Below, in pieces: positions 1 through 7,562 of a DNA stretch of 18,618 nucleotides (positions are counted from its first letter, which is position 1; every line of letters begins with the position of its first letter). The notes beneath the pieces are model-generated. The model worked only from the letters and a program-made list of their open reading frames with translations, did not search any database and was not told the DNA's origin. Position numbers and translations under genes: made by a program. Source of the DNA: an uncultured Acetobacteraceae bacterium (GTDB taxonomy: Bacteria > Pseudomonadota > Alphaproteobacteria > Acetobacterales > Acetobacteraceae); contig CALNAL010000382.1 in NCBI GenBank assembly GCA_937874445.1, positions 1 to 18,618 on the forward strand. Direction: 5' to 3'.

Positions 1-324
1 TCCTTCACCCGCCCCGCAGCATCGACCGGCGACACGAGATAAGGGAAAACCCCATGGAATTCACGCATATGTCCATCCCTAGCTGCTGTTGCGCCGAAAC
101 GAGTCCGAAAACCTCCCGCCCCGGCTCCCCGGCCATGCGCGTGACGATAGACTCCCGGCGCTTTCCCGTCAGCCCCCCAGGAACAAACCAGAACGGTACC
201 AAAATCAAAAAAATGGCAAAACCACAGATGCAGCCTGCCAATACGGGAGAAGGCCCTGCAAGGACAAAAGGGCATTCCCGGATGCCATGGGATTCCTCTG
301 CCGCTTACACAGGGCCAAGGAAAC
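1..324. other. Left-edge stretch without a recognisable gene
   Basis: No reading frame here resembles a family I recognise. The longest minus-strand frame (5-241, TTG start) has a hydrophobic N-terminal stretch of about 20 residues followed by polar sequence, but lacks a ribosome binding site and a normal start, so I do not call it. A small inverted repeat (GGCAT at 271-275, ATGCC at 282-286) has no T tract. The segment could be gene remnant or intergenic DNA whose neighbour lies outside the window. Confidence 0.4.
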
Positions 325-358
325 TGATGCACGCGACGCATCAATCTTATTATTTTTT
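325..358 (+). terminator. Candidate intrinsic terminator of an upstream plus-strand unit
   Basis: A 6-bp inverted repeat (TGATGC at 325-330, GCATCA at 338-343) encloses a 7-nt loop and is followed within 3 nt by a T-rich tract at 347-358 that ends in six T. This is the layout of a rho-independent terminator for transcription entering from the left edge. The stem is short, so termination may be weak. It would insulate the operon starting at 454 from upstream reading. Confidence 0.45.
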
Positions 359-363
359 GCAAT

Positions 364-415
364 TGTTACACGATAACAGTCGTGTTATTCTAAATAATAA
401 ATAATATTCTATAAT
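364..415 (+). promoter_or_regulatory. Candidate operon promoter with overlapping operator dyads
   Basis: This AT-rich stretch sits directly upstream of the ten-gene operon. It holds two overlapping dyads: TGTTA-N5-TAACA (364-378), which resembles the small palindromes bound by LysR-type regulators, and ACACGA-N6-TCGTGT (368-385). A perfect TATAAT at 410-415 could be the -10 element, placing the transcription start near 422 and giving a leader of about 32 nt. No good -35 hexamer lies at the usual spacing, which fits an activator-dependent promoter with the dyads upstream. Assignment to the LysR protein encoded at 7563 is inference. Confidence 0.5.
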
Positions 416-453
416 ATAGATACTAAATACATAAACAAACAAAATAATCGGAA

Positions 454-1818
454 ATGTCAGAAAATCGCGGAAATCTGCTCGTCCACTACATCGCAACCGC
501 CAGGACCCGGACACTCCCTCCCGAGGTGCATGAGGCCGCCTTGCGCGCCCTCGTTGATTTTCTCGGGGTCTCTCTCGGTGCCGTGCATGACCCCTGCGTC
601 GTCGCCGTTCAGAAAGTTGTACAATCCTGGGCCGCTCCGGGACGTGCCCGCATTTTTCTCGGCCCCCTAACCGAACCCGCCCTGGCGGTGCTCGTGAACT
701 CCACCATGACCCATGCGATGGACTTCGACGATGCCCATCCCATGGGAGCAGGACATCCCTCGGGTCCATGCTGGTCCACGACGCTCGCACTGGCCCAGCA
801 GCATGGCGCCAGCGAGGCCACAGCCATCTCGGCCTTTCTCGCAGGGTTCGAGGTCATGGCTCGCCTCGGCGGCGGCGGCTATGCCGGCGTGGGACGCAAC
901 CTTCAACGCCGAGGCTTCCATCCCACTGCGATGTTCGGACGCATGGGCGCCGCCGCAGCGGCAAGTGTCATGCTCGACCTCACGCCCGACCAGATCGCCT
1001 CCGCCCTGGGCGTTGCCGCCACCACCGCCGGCGGGCTGCTGGGATCCTTCGGCACCCACGCCAAACCCTTCCACTCCGGCAAGGCCGCCATGGACGGGAT
1101 CATGGCGGCAGAACTCGCAGCCAACGGCTTCCTCGCCGCCCACAACCTCTACGAGGTCGAAGGCAAGGGAGCCCTGCTGCCCAGCTTCATCCAGGACCAT
1201 CAGGTCGATGTGCCGCCCCTCGACTTCGCCACCAGCTGGGAAATCCTGGGCAATGCCTACAAGCCCTATGCCTCCTGCCGGGGCACCCATCCCGCCGTGC
1301 AGGCGGCACGTGCACTGGCCGACAAACTCGGGACCCGGCCCGTGGCCAAGGTGCATGTGCGGGTTCATCCTGGAGGGCTTGTCACGGCCGGGCGGATGGA
1401 CCCCCAGACCCTCCTGGAGGGCAAGTTCAGCATCGCCTTCTGTGTCGCCCTGGCGCTCGCCGGCCATCAGGTCCAGGCAGACGATTTCCGCGGCAACGCT
1501 CTCAAGGATCCGCGCGTGCAGGCAATCCGCCGCAGCACGACCGTCGAGGCCGTGGAGGGGCAACCCAACACCGAGGCCCATGTCGTCGTCACACTCGCCG
1601 GTGGCGAGGAACTGCGTTCGGACGTCGCGGTCATGCTCGGGCATCCCCTCAATCCGATGAGCTGGGAGCAGATCCACGCCAAGTTCACCGGCCTGGTCGC
1701 CCCGGTGCTCGGAGCAGCCCCGGCCGCACGACTTTACGAAGTGGCACGTCACTTCGACCAGCCCGGCGCCCTCGCCGAACTCAACGCTCTGATCGCCCCG
1801 ACATCCAAGGCAGACTGA
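454..1818 (+). CDS. MmgE/PrpD-family dehydratase/decarboxylase, copy 1
   Basis: This 454-aa protein has the full length of MmgE/PrpD enzymes, which include 2-methylcitrate dehydratase, cis-aconitate decarboxylase and iminodisuccinate epimerase and act on di- and tricarboxylates without metal or cofactor. Visible motifs are MDFDDAH (89-95) with D93, GHPSG (H101), GFHPT (H156), THAKPFHSG (K204) and YKPYASCRGTH (K270, H279). These fall almost where the cis-aconitate decarboxylase catalytic residues lie (D93, H103, H159, K207, K272 in IRG1, from memory), so the active site looks intact. ATG at 454 follows an AT-rich leader with only a poor Shine-Dalgarno sequence (CGGAA). It is the first operon gene, 3 nt before a paralogue. 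The substrate is unknown; classical PrpD or cis-aconitate decarboxylase identity cannot be claimed. Confidence 0.9.
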   Translation: MSENRGNLLVHYIATARTRTLPPEVHEAALRALVDFLGVSLGAVHDPCVVAVQKVVQSWAAPGRARIFLGPLTEPALAVLVNSTMTHAMDFDDAHPMGAGHPSGPCWSTTLALAQQHGASEATAISAFLAGFEVMARLGGGGYAGVGRNLQRRGFHPTAMFGRMGAAAAASVMLDLTPDQIASALGVAATTAGGLLGSFGTHAKPFHSGKAAMDGIMAAELAANGFLAAHNLYEVEGKGALLPSFIQDHQVDVPPLDFATSWEILGNAYKPYASCRGTHPAVQAARALADKLGTRPVAKVHVRVHPGGLVTAGRMDPQTLLEGKFSIAFCVALALAGHQVQADDFRGNALKDPRVQAIRRSTTVEAVEGQPNTEAHVVVTLAGGEELRSDVAVMLGHPLNPMSWEQIHAKFTGLVAPVLGAAPAARLYEVARHFDQPGALAELNALIAPTSKAD

Positions 1819-1821
1819 CAG

Positions 1822-3183
1822 ATGAGCATCACCCGCACCATCGCCCGCAACATCCTCGCCCTCGCCGCCTCCGAGCCGCCAGCCGAGGCAATTGCCAAGG
1901 CCCGGCTCGCCGTTTTCGACACGCTCGGGGTGACCCTCGCCGGCTCCACGCACGAGGGGGCCGCCAAGCTGCGCAGTGTCATCCTGCCCAGCGCCGCCCC
2001 CGGAACGTCACTGGCCATCGGCACCACCCGGCGCATCGACCCGGCCGATGCCGCCCAGATCAACGGCATGGCCGGGCACATGCTGGATTTCGACGATTCC
2101 AACTCGCAATTCCGCGGACATCCCTCCGTGGCCATTCTGCCTGCCACGTTGGCACTGGCCGAGACCCACCCGACCAGCGGGATGGATCTGCTGCGCGCCT
2201 ACATCGTCGGCTTCGAGACCGGCGCCCGCGTCGGCATGGGCGTGGGCCCTTACGAGTATAACAAGGGCTGGCACCCCACCACCTCCATCGGCATCTTCGG
2301 CGCCATCGGTGCCTGCGCGGCCCAGGAAAAGCTCGACGAAGATCAAATCACCATGGCCCTCGGCATCGCCGCCGCGATGTGCTCGGGGATCAAGTCCAAC
2401 TTCGGCTCGATGACCAAGCCGTTCGGCGTCAGCCAGGCCGCGCGCAATGCCGTGATCGCGATTAAGCTGGCACAGGCGGGATTCACCTCCAAGGAGGATG
2501 CCTTCGAACATCCCCACGGATACCTCAACGTCTACTGCGACGGGCCGGAGCACTACGACGTCTCCAAGATCGTCGAAGGGTGGGGAAAGCCGCTGTGCAT
2601 ACTCGATCTCGGCATCAAGCAGAAACGTTTCCCGTGCTGCTATGCCTGCCTGCCGCCAATCGATGCGATGCAGCAGGTCATGGAGCGCGACGGGCTGAAG
2701 CCGGAGCAGGTGGAGGCGATCGACATCGCCGTGCATCCGATCCGCTTCCCCCACATCAACGTGCCTGATCCCAAATCGCCTCTTGATGCCAAGTTTTCTG
2801 TCTCCTACTGCCTTTCGCGCGTCCTGTTGACCGGGCGGCTGGCCATGAGCGACTTCGAGGGCGATACCTGGTGCGACCCGACCACCCGCGCGCTGATGCA
2901 GCGCGTGGCCTTCCACTCCTACAAAGGCGAAAACCTGGGCGGTGCGGAGTTGGCCGTGACCACGACCGATGGACGGACACTGCACGGACACGTCGAATCC
3001 GCTTTCGGAGCCAGCTACGCGCATTCCCTGCCGGAACATCTGCTGGAAGAAAAGTTCAGCGAGTGCGCCGGGCGGGCATTGCCGGCCGCGGCCGTCGAGG
3101 AGCTGACTGCGGGGCTGCGCAACCTCTGCCAGGTGACAGACATCCGCACCCTCACAGCCATCATGGAAAAACTCAAATCCTGA
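1822..3183 (+). CDS. MmgE/PrpD-family dehydratase/decarboxylase, copy 2
   Basis: A 453-aa paralogue of the preceding gene, starting 3 nt after its stop and so probably translationally coupled. Family motifs are present: LDFDDSN (88-94, D92), GHPS (H100), GWHPT (H151), SMTKPFG (K199), KRFPCCYACLPP (K268) and DAKFSVSY. One clear difference is that the TH dipeptide after the KRFPCC-type motif, kept as T278-H279 in copy 1, is C276-L277 here. Two divergent tandem copies suggest successive steps, two substrates, or a heteromer; these enzymes are normally homodimers. The family is certain and the reaction unknown. Confidence 0.9.
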   Translation: MSITRTIARNILALAASEPPAEAIAKARLAVFDTLGVTLAGSTHEGAAKLRSVILPSAAPGTSLAIGTTRRIDPADAAQINGMAGHMLDFDDSNSQFRGHPSVAILPATLALAETHPTSGMDLLRAYIVGFETGARVGMGVGPYEYNKGWHPTTSIGIFGAIGACAAQEKLDEDQITMALGIAAAMCSGIKSNFGSMTKPFGVSQAARNAVIAIKLAQAGFTSKEDAFEHPHGYLNVYCDGPEHYDVSKIVEGWGKPLCILDLGIKQKRFPCCYACLPPIDAMQQVMERDGLKPEQVEAIDIAVHPIRFPHINVPDPKSPLDAKFSVSYCLSRVLLTGRLAMSDFEGDTWCDPTTRALMQRVAFHSYKGENLGGAELAVTTTDGRTLHGHVESAFGASYAHSLPEHLLEEKFSECAGRALPAAAVEELTAGLRNLCQVTDIRTLTAIMEKLKS

Positions 3184-3214
3184 CCCAACCCGGGCGGATC
3201 TTTGAGGAAAGAAG

Positions 3215-3231
3215 CCGACTCTGAGAGTCGG
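3215..3231 (+). promoter_or_regulatory. Perfect 17-bp palindromic hairpin just before the dcuC-type ribosome binding site
   Basis: CCGACT-CTGAG-AGTCGG forms a perfect stem and ends 4 nt before the AAGGAGG ribosome binding site (3236-3242) of the carrier gene. There is no T tract, so it is unlikely to be an intrinsic terminator. It could be an mRNA processing or stability element, a translational control hairpin or a protein-binding dyad. The sequence shows only the structure. Confidence 0.5.
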
Positions 3232-3248
3232 ACGCAAGGAGGAACGCA

Positions 3249-4643
3249 GTGCTGGGGTTGCTACTGACACTGGCCGTCGTGGCCTGGGTGGGCACGATGT
3301 TACTGCGCAAGGCCAGAGCGCAAGGCGTTTTGCTGGCCGCCGGGTTCGTGCTCCTGGCATGCTCCGTGATCTTTCATACGCAGCCACTTCTCTCGCCGGC
3401 AAAGTCCACCGGCTGGGTGTTCTTCGACATCTTCGACGTAATGCGCGGACAGATGAGCACCCGGCTCGCCGGACTGGGGCTGACTATCATGAGCATCGGC
3501 GGCTTCGTGCGCTACATGGAGGTTTCCGGCGCCAACCGGGCGATGGTCGAATGTTCTGCTGTCGTTCTAAAATTGGTGCACTCGCCGATTCTGGTCATCA
3601 TCGTCGGGCACTGCATCGGCCAGGTCCTGAATCTTTTCATTCCGAGCCATACCGGCCTGTCGATGCTGCTGATGCTGACCCTCTATCCCATCCTCGTTCA
3701 CGCCGGGTTGAGCCGCCTGACTTCCTGCGCTGTCATCGCCACTGCCAAGTTCACCGATCTCGGACCGGTTTCCTCCAATGCCATTCTTGCAGCCCACACC
3801 GCAGGGATGGACCCGGTCAGCTACTTCATCGGCTACCAGCTTCCTGCCATTCTGCCTTCGGTGGTCATAGTAGGCATCGCTCATTGTGTGGTGCAACCAT
3901 GGTTCGACCGGCGCGATGCGGCGAAAGTCGCCCTGTCTGCCCCGCCCCCTCCTCAGGAATCGAGGCCCAAGGCCGACACCTCCAAGCCCGCGGTGATCCC
4001 CCCGCGCATCTATGCCGTCCTTCCGGTGCTTCCGCTGGCCCTGGTGGTTGCCTTCTGCCCACTCTTCCACACAGGCATCAATATGGACATGATCACGGCC
4101 ATCCTGATTTGCATGTTTATAACGATGGTGTTCGAGTTCATCTACCGTCGCAATTTCCGCCTCGTGATCGACAACGTCATGACTTTTTTCGAAGGCATGG
4201 GACGGCAGTTCATCGCCGTGGTCTCGCTGGTGATCACCGCTGAAATCTTCGGCCTCGGCCTGATGAAAATCGGCGGGATCGACACCCTGCTCTCTGCCGC
4301 GCAGTCGGCCGGATTCGGTCTCGGTCCGATGATCGTAACGGTTTCGGTATTGATGTTCCTGTGCGCCTTCATCATGGGATCTGGGAACGCTTCCTTCTTT
4401 GCCTTTGCATCGCTGGGGCCGCGCATTGCCACCTTCCTGCATGTGCCTGCGGTGCAGATCCTGATGCCGATGGAACTCTCGACCGGCATGGGGCGCTGCT
4501 TCTCCCCGATTGCTCCGCCGATCGTCGCGGTGGCGACCATCGCCGAGGTCTCGCCGATGGCGGTCGTGCGCCGTTGCGCCATTCCGGTGGGAGCTGCCTT
4601 CATCACCTACCTGATCAACAGCTTCATCCTGTATGTTCTATAG
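3249..4643 (+). CDS. DcuC-family C4-dicarboxylate carrier
   Basis: A 464-aa polytopic inner-membrane protein with about ten or more hydrophobic segments, split by a hydrophilic proline-rich loop at about residues 220-252. Conserved DcuC-type segments include IPSHTGLSMLLMLTLYP (131-147), GSGNASFFAFASLGP and MGRCFSPIAPPIVAVATIAEVSP-like sequence near the C-terminus. Known DcuC carriers move C4-dicarboxylates such as succinate, fumarate and malate, often under anaerobic conditions. The GTG start at 3249 is supported by AAGGAGG at 3236-3242. Lying between the MmgE/PrpD genes and the UxaA/LarA genes, it probably imports the pathway substrate, which points to a dicarboxylate or related hydroxy acid. 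Substrate and direction are inference. Confidence 0.88.
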   Translation: MLGLLLTLAVVAWVGTMLLRKARAQGVLLAAGFVLLACSVIFHTQPLLSPAKSTGWVFFDIFDVMRGQMSTRLAGLGLTIMSIGGFVRYMEVSGANRAMVECSAVVLKLVHSPILVIIVGHCIGQVLNLFIPSHTGLSMLLMLTLYPILVHAGLSRLTSCAVIATAKFTDLGPVSSNAILAAHTAGMDPVSYFIGYQLPAILPSVVIVGIAHCVVQPWFDRRDAAKVALSAPPPPQESRPKADTSKPAVIPPRIYAVLPVLPLALVVAFCPLFHTGINMDMITAILICMFITMVFEFIYRRNFRLVIDNVMTFFEGMGRQFIAVVSLVITAEIFGLGLMKIGGIDTLLSAAQSAGFGLGPMIVTVSVLMFLCAFIMGSGNASFFAFASLGPRIATFLHVPAVQILMPMELSTGMGRCFSPIAPPIVAVATIAEVSPMAVVRRCAIPVGAAFITYLINSFILYVL

Positions 4644-4673
4644 AGTGCCTGGAATATCCCACGAAGACAGGAC

Positions 4674-4699
4674 GGCGTCGGGTGTGGTACCCTCCCGCC
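4674..4699 (+). other. Intergenic hairpin between the carrier and dehydratase genes
   Basis: GGCG (4674-4677) and GGGT (4680-4683) pair with ACCC (4689-4692) and CGCC (4696-4699) around a GTGGT loop, with a small internal loop. The following sequence is pyrimidine-rich but has no uninterrupted T tract. It may reduce read-through or stabilise one side of the operon mRNA; I see no more than structure. Confidence 0.3.
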
Positions 4700-4734
4700 T
4701 TCTGCCTCTTTCCCATTCGGCCGGAGAGACTGGC

Positions 4735-5034
4735 ATGACCCGCGACGCCATCGCTATCAAGAAACAGGACAACGTGGCCACAGCCCTGCGCAACCTTGCT
4801 GCCGGCGAGGTTGCACACGTTGGACGTGAAGAGGAGAGCATGGCCGTGCCCATGGTCGAGGCCGTGGAGTTCGGCCATAAGTTTGCCCTCTACGATATCT
4901 CTCGCGGCACCGACATCCTCAAATACGGCGAGGTCATCGGCCGCGCCACCGCGGATATCCCGCGCGGCGCACATGCGCATGTCCACAACATCGAGAGTCT
5001 GCGAGGACGCGGCGATCTCGTCCAGGGGAGTTGA
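4735..5034 (+). CDS. UxaA-family dehydratase/lyase small subunit (SAF domain)
   Basis: A 99-aa protein matching the N-terminal SAF domain of altronate/galactarate-type dehydratases, and like the separate small subunit of two-gene members such as (R)-sulfolactate sulfo-lyase (SuyA). Motifs are GHKFALYDI (47-55), KYGEVIGRAT (63-72), IPRGAHAHVHN (75-85) and ESLRGRGD (87-94). The ATG at 4735 is chosen because GGAGAG (4723-4728) lies 6 nt upstream; the frame is open further left but without support. Its partner starts 4 nt after its stop. In single-chain UxaA this domain is fused to the catalytic part, so here the enzyme is split. The compound acted on is not determined by sequence. Confidence 0.85.
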   Translation: MTRDAIAIKKQDNVATALRNLAAGEVAHVGREEESMAVPMVEAVEFGHKFALYDISRGTDILKYGEVIGRATADIPRGAHAHVHNIESLRGRGDLVQGS

Positions 5035-5038
5035 GAAG

Positions 5039-6202
5039 ATGATGCAGTTCCAGGGCTACCGGCGCGCCGACGGACGGGTGGGCACGCGCAACTACGTGGG
5101 CGTGATCTCCAGCGTGGTTTGCGCCAACGAGGTTGCCGAGGACATCGCCCGCCAAGTCGATGGCGCCGTCAGTTTCACCCACCATCAGGGCTGCTGCCAG
5201 ACCCCGCTCGACCTCAAGCGTGTCAACACAGTACTGATCGGGCTGGGCAGCAACCCCAACCTTGCCTCGGTGCTACTGGTCAGCCTCGGCTGCGAGAGCA
5301 CCGCCGTGCAGGAAGTGGCCGCCGGCATTCGTGCCTGCGGCAAGCGTGTAGAGATCATCGGCATCCAGGACTGCGGCGGAGCCGCTCGCACGCGTGCCGA
5401 GGGCACGCTGATCGTGCAGGATCTGGTTTCCGAGGCGTGCCACATCAAGGCAGAGCCATGCCCCGTCTCTGAACTCGTTCTTGGTATGAAATGTGGCAGC
5501 TCCGATACCACCCAGGGTCTGTCGGCCACTCCGGCCATCGGCTGGCTGTCGGACACGCTGGTCGAGGCCGGTGCCACCACCGTGCTCGGCGAGGTTACCG
5601 AGTTCATTGGGGCCGAGCACATTGCCGCCCGCCATGCGGCGACCCCTGAAGTGGGCGCACAGATTCTCGAACTCGTCGAGCGCATGGAGAATCGCGCCAA
5701 GGCCGTCGGCTGCGACATGCGCGGCGGCCAGCCCACCGGGGGCAATATCAAGGGGGGCCTAAGTACCATCGAGGAAAAGTCGCTCGGCGCCTTCGCCAAG
5801 GCCGGAACCGCTCCGATCCAGGCCGTCTATGAATACGGACAGAAGCCCACGAAGAAGGGCCTGGTGGTGATGGACTCCCCTGGCCGGGAGCCGGAGATCC
5901 TGACCGGCCTGGCGGCTGCGGGATGCACCGTTATCGCCTTTGCCACCGGCCGGGGCGCCCCCCAGGGCTTTCCCTTCGTGCCCGTGGTCAAGATCACCGG
6001 AAATGCGCGCACCTGGGAAAAGATGCGCGACCACATGGATCTTTCCGTGGCCGGCGTGATCGACGGCAGCGAAAGCCTGCCTCAGGCCGGAGCCAAGCTG
6101 CTCGAACGTGTCATCGAGGTGGCTTCCGGAGCCCGCACGCGCTCCGAGCTGACCGGCTACACCCGGGCAATGGATATCTACGTCCTCGGCCCCGTCATCT
6201 GA
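5039..6202 (+). CDS. UxaA-family dehydratase/lyase large (catalytic) subunit
   Basis: A 387-aa protein corresponding to the C-terminal catalytic part of altronate and galactarate dehydratases and to SuyB-type sulfo-lyases. Known members take water (or sulfite) off alpha-hydroxy acids and depend on iron. Visible motifs are GRVGTRNY (12-19), THHQGCCQ (47-54), GLGSNPN (68-74), LGCE (83-86), KCGSSDTTQGLSATPAIG (151-168) and TGRGAPQGFPFVPVVKITGN (303-322). The ATG at 5039 follows GGGGAG (5025-5030); a second ATG is at 5042. The gene sits between its small subunit and the LarA homologue, so it probably uses the acid that LarA epimerises, or makes it. At 387 aa it is near SuyB length and shorter than one-chain altronate dehydratase, but this does not settle the substrate. 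Confidence 0.87.
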   Translation: MMQFQGYRRADGRVGTRNYVGVISSVVCANEVAEDIARQVDGAVSFTHHQGCCQTPLDLKRVNTVLIGLGSNPNLASVLLVSLGCESTAVQEVAAGIRACGKRVEIIGIQDCGGAARTRAEGTLIVQDLVSEACHIKAEPCPVSELVLGMKCGSSDTTQGLSATPAIGWLSDTLVEAGATTVLGEVTEFIGAEHIAARHAATPEVGAQILELVERMENRAKAVGCDMRGGQPTGGNIKGGLSTIEEKSLGAFAKAGTAPIQAVYEYGQKPTKKGLVVMDSPGREPEILTGLAAAGCTVIAFATGRGAPQGFPFVPVVKITGNARTWEKMRDHMDLSVAGVIDGSESLPQAGAKLLERVIEVASGARTRSELTGYTRAMDIYVLGPVI

Positions 6203-6221
6203 ATTCCGAAAGGCTTTTGCC

Positions 6222-7547
6222 ATGTCGCCGCGCTATCTTGCCCTGCTGGAAAAAGTCAAGCTGCCGCCTCTGGCCCTCGTGCACCAGACCTTCCCCGCGC
6301 AGGAGTGTCCCTCCCCCGCCGCCGCGGTGCATGCCGCCCTGGCCGCCGCGCCCTGCGTGGATGCCGCAGTGCACCCCGGAATGAAGATTGCTGTGACCGC
6401 CGGCAGCCGGGGACTGGCCAGCCTGCCGGCTCTGCTGGCCGCCATCGTCGCCGAACTGCGCGCACGCGGCGCCGAACCTTTCGTGGTGCCGGCCATGGGA
6501 AGCCATGGCGGGGCCACCGCCGAGGGACAACGCGCACTGCTGGCCCATCTCGGGGTCACCGAGGACAGTGTGGGCTGTCCTATCCGTTCGAGCATGAGCA
6601 CGGTCAATCTCGGCCGCCTGCCCAGCGGGGCCGAGGTGCATATCGATCGCCTTGCCTACGAGGCCGACGGCATCGTCGTCTTCAACCGGGTCAAGCCGCA
6701 TACCGAGTTTCGCGGCCTCAACGAGAGCGGGCTGATCAAGATGATCTCGATCGGCCTGGGCAAGCAGTCGGGGGCGGATAATTGTCATGCCTTCGGGTCG
6801 AGCTATCTCGGCCAGGCGATTATCGACATGGCACGCGTCAAGCTGGCCAAGTCCAAGATTCTGTTCGGCGTGGCCTCCCTGGAAAACGCCTATGATCGCC
6901 TGGCACGCGTCGAGGTCGTTCCTGCCGAGGGAATGATCGAGCGCGAGCGACCTCTGCTGGCCGAGGCGATGCGCAACATGCCGCGCCTGCCGCTCGGGCC
7001 GCTCGATGCCCCGCAGGCATCGGGCCCACTCGACGTGCTGGTGGTGGGAGCGATCGGCAAGGAGTTCTCGGGCAGCGGCATGGACCCCAACATCACCGGC
7101 CGCTGCGCCACGCCCGCCATCTCCGGCGGCCCCGATGTGTCCCGCATCGCGGTCCTCGACATCTCGGCCATCAGCGAAGGCAATGCTCTCGGCGTCGGCT
7201 CCGCCGATGTTGTCACGGCACGCCTCGCGCACAAGTTCGACCCAGAGCCCACCTACATCAACGGCCTCACTCTGGGGACGCTGAGCATGGCGGGGATGCC
7301 GATGGTCATGCCGTCCGATGACGCCGCGATCCGCGCCGCCGTGAAAAGCTGCGCCTCGCACACGCCAGATGCCATCACCATAATCAGTATTCCGAATTCG
7401 CTGCATCTGGAATACATTCGCGTCTCGGAGGCGCTGTTGCCGGAGATCCGGAAGCGGCCCGGGATCGAGGTGGTCAGCGAACCGGAGCCGATGCGCTTCG
7501 ATGCCGAGGGCAACCTGCTCGATCTCTGGCCCACGCGCTCCCACTGA
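6222..7547 (+). CDS. LarA-family nickel-pincer-dependent 2-hydroxyacid racemase/epimerase
   Basis: A 441-aa LarA (DUF2088) homologue. LarA enzymes use the nickel-pincer nucleotide to take a hydride from, and return it to, the alpha-carbon of a 2-hydroxyacid. Key residues can be matched to Lactobacillus plantarum LarA by motif and spacing (reference numbers from memory): R63 in GSRG (R75), H95 in AMGSHGG (H108), H160 in VKPHTEF (H174), K173 in GLIKM, the expected cofactor-tethering lysine (K184), H189 exactly 16 residues later, the expected nickel ligand (H200), and K280 in AIGKEF (K298). All are kept, so an active NPN enzyme is expected. The surrounding motifs differ from classical lactate racemase, so another substrate is likely. 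Start ATG 6222 has AAAGG upstream. larC, larE and larB follow in the same unit. Confidence 0.88.
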   Translation: MSPRYLALLEKVKLPPLALVHQTFPAQECPSPAAAVHAALAAAPCVDAAVHPGMKIAVTAGSRGLASLPALLAAIVAELRARGAEPFVVPAMGSHGGATAEGQRALLAHLGVTEDSVGCPIRSSMSTVNLGRLPSGAEVHIDRLAYEADGIVVFNRVKPHTEFRGLNESGLIKMISIGLGKQSGADNCHAFGSSYLGQAIIDMARVKLAKSKILFGVASLENAYDRLARVEVVPAEGMIERERPLLAEAMRNMPRLPLGPLDAPQASGPLDVLVVGAIGKEFSGSGMDPNITGRCATPAISGGPDVSRIAVLDISAISEGNALGVGSADVVTARLAHKFDPEPTYINGLTLGTLSMAGMPMVMPSDDAAIRAAVKSCASHTPDAITIISIPNSLHLEYIRVSEALLPEIRKRPGIEVVSEPEPMRFDAEGNLLDLWPTRSH

Positions 7548-7562
7548 AGCGGGAGGTCGGGC

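Noticed and set aside
5..241. Minus-strand 78-aa frame with a hydrophobic N-terminus
   Set aside because: TTG start, no ribosome binding site, no recognisable family; it may be a remnant but I cannot support a gene.
667..1953. Long minus-strand frame opposite the first MmgE/PrpD gene, and similar long frames opposite other genes
   Set aside because: Shadow frames of GC-rich coding DNA: Gly/His/Arg-rich translations with no family features, while the plus strand has conserved motifs.
5039..6202. Naming the large subunit altronate dehydratase or sulfolactate lyase
   Set aside because: Shared family motifs do not separate these activities, and no uronate or sulfonate genes are nearby.
6222..7547. 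Naming the LarA homologue lactate racemase
   Set aside because: The residues support the mechanism, but context and flanking motifs do not support lactate as substrate.
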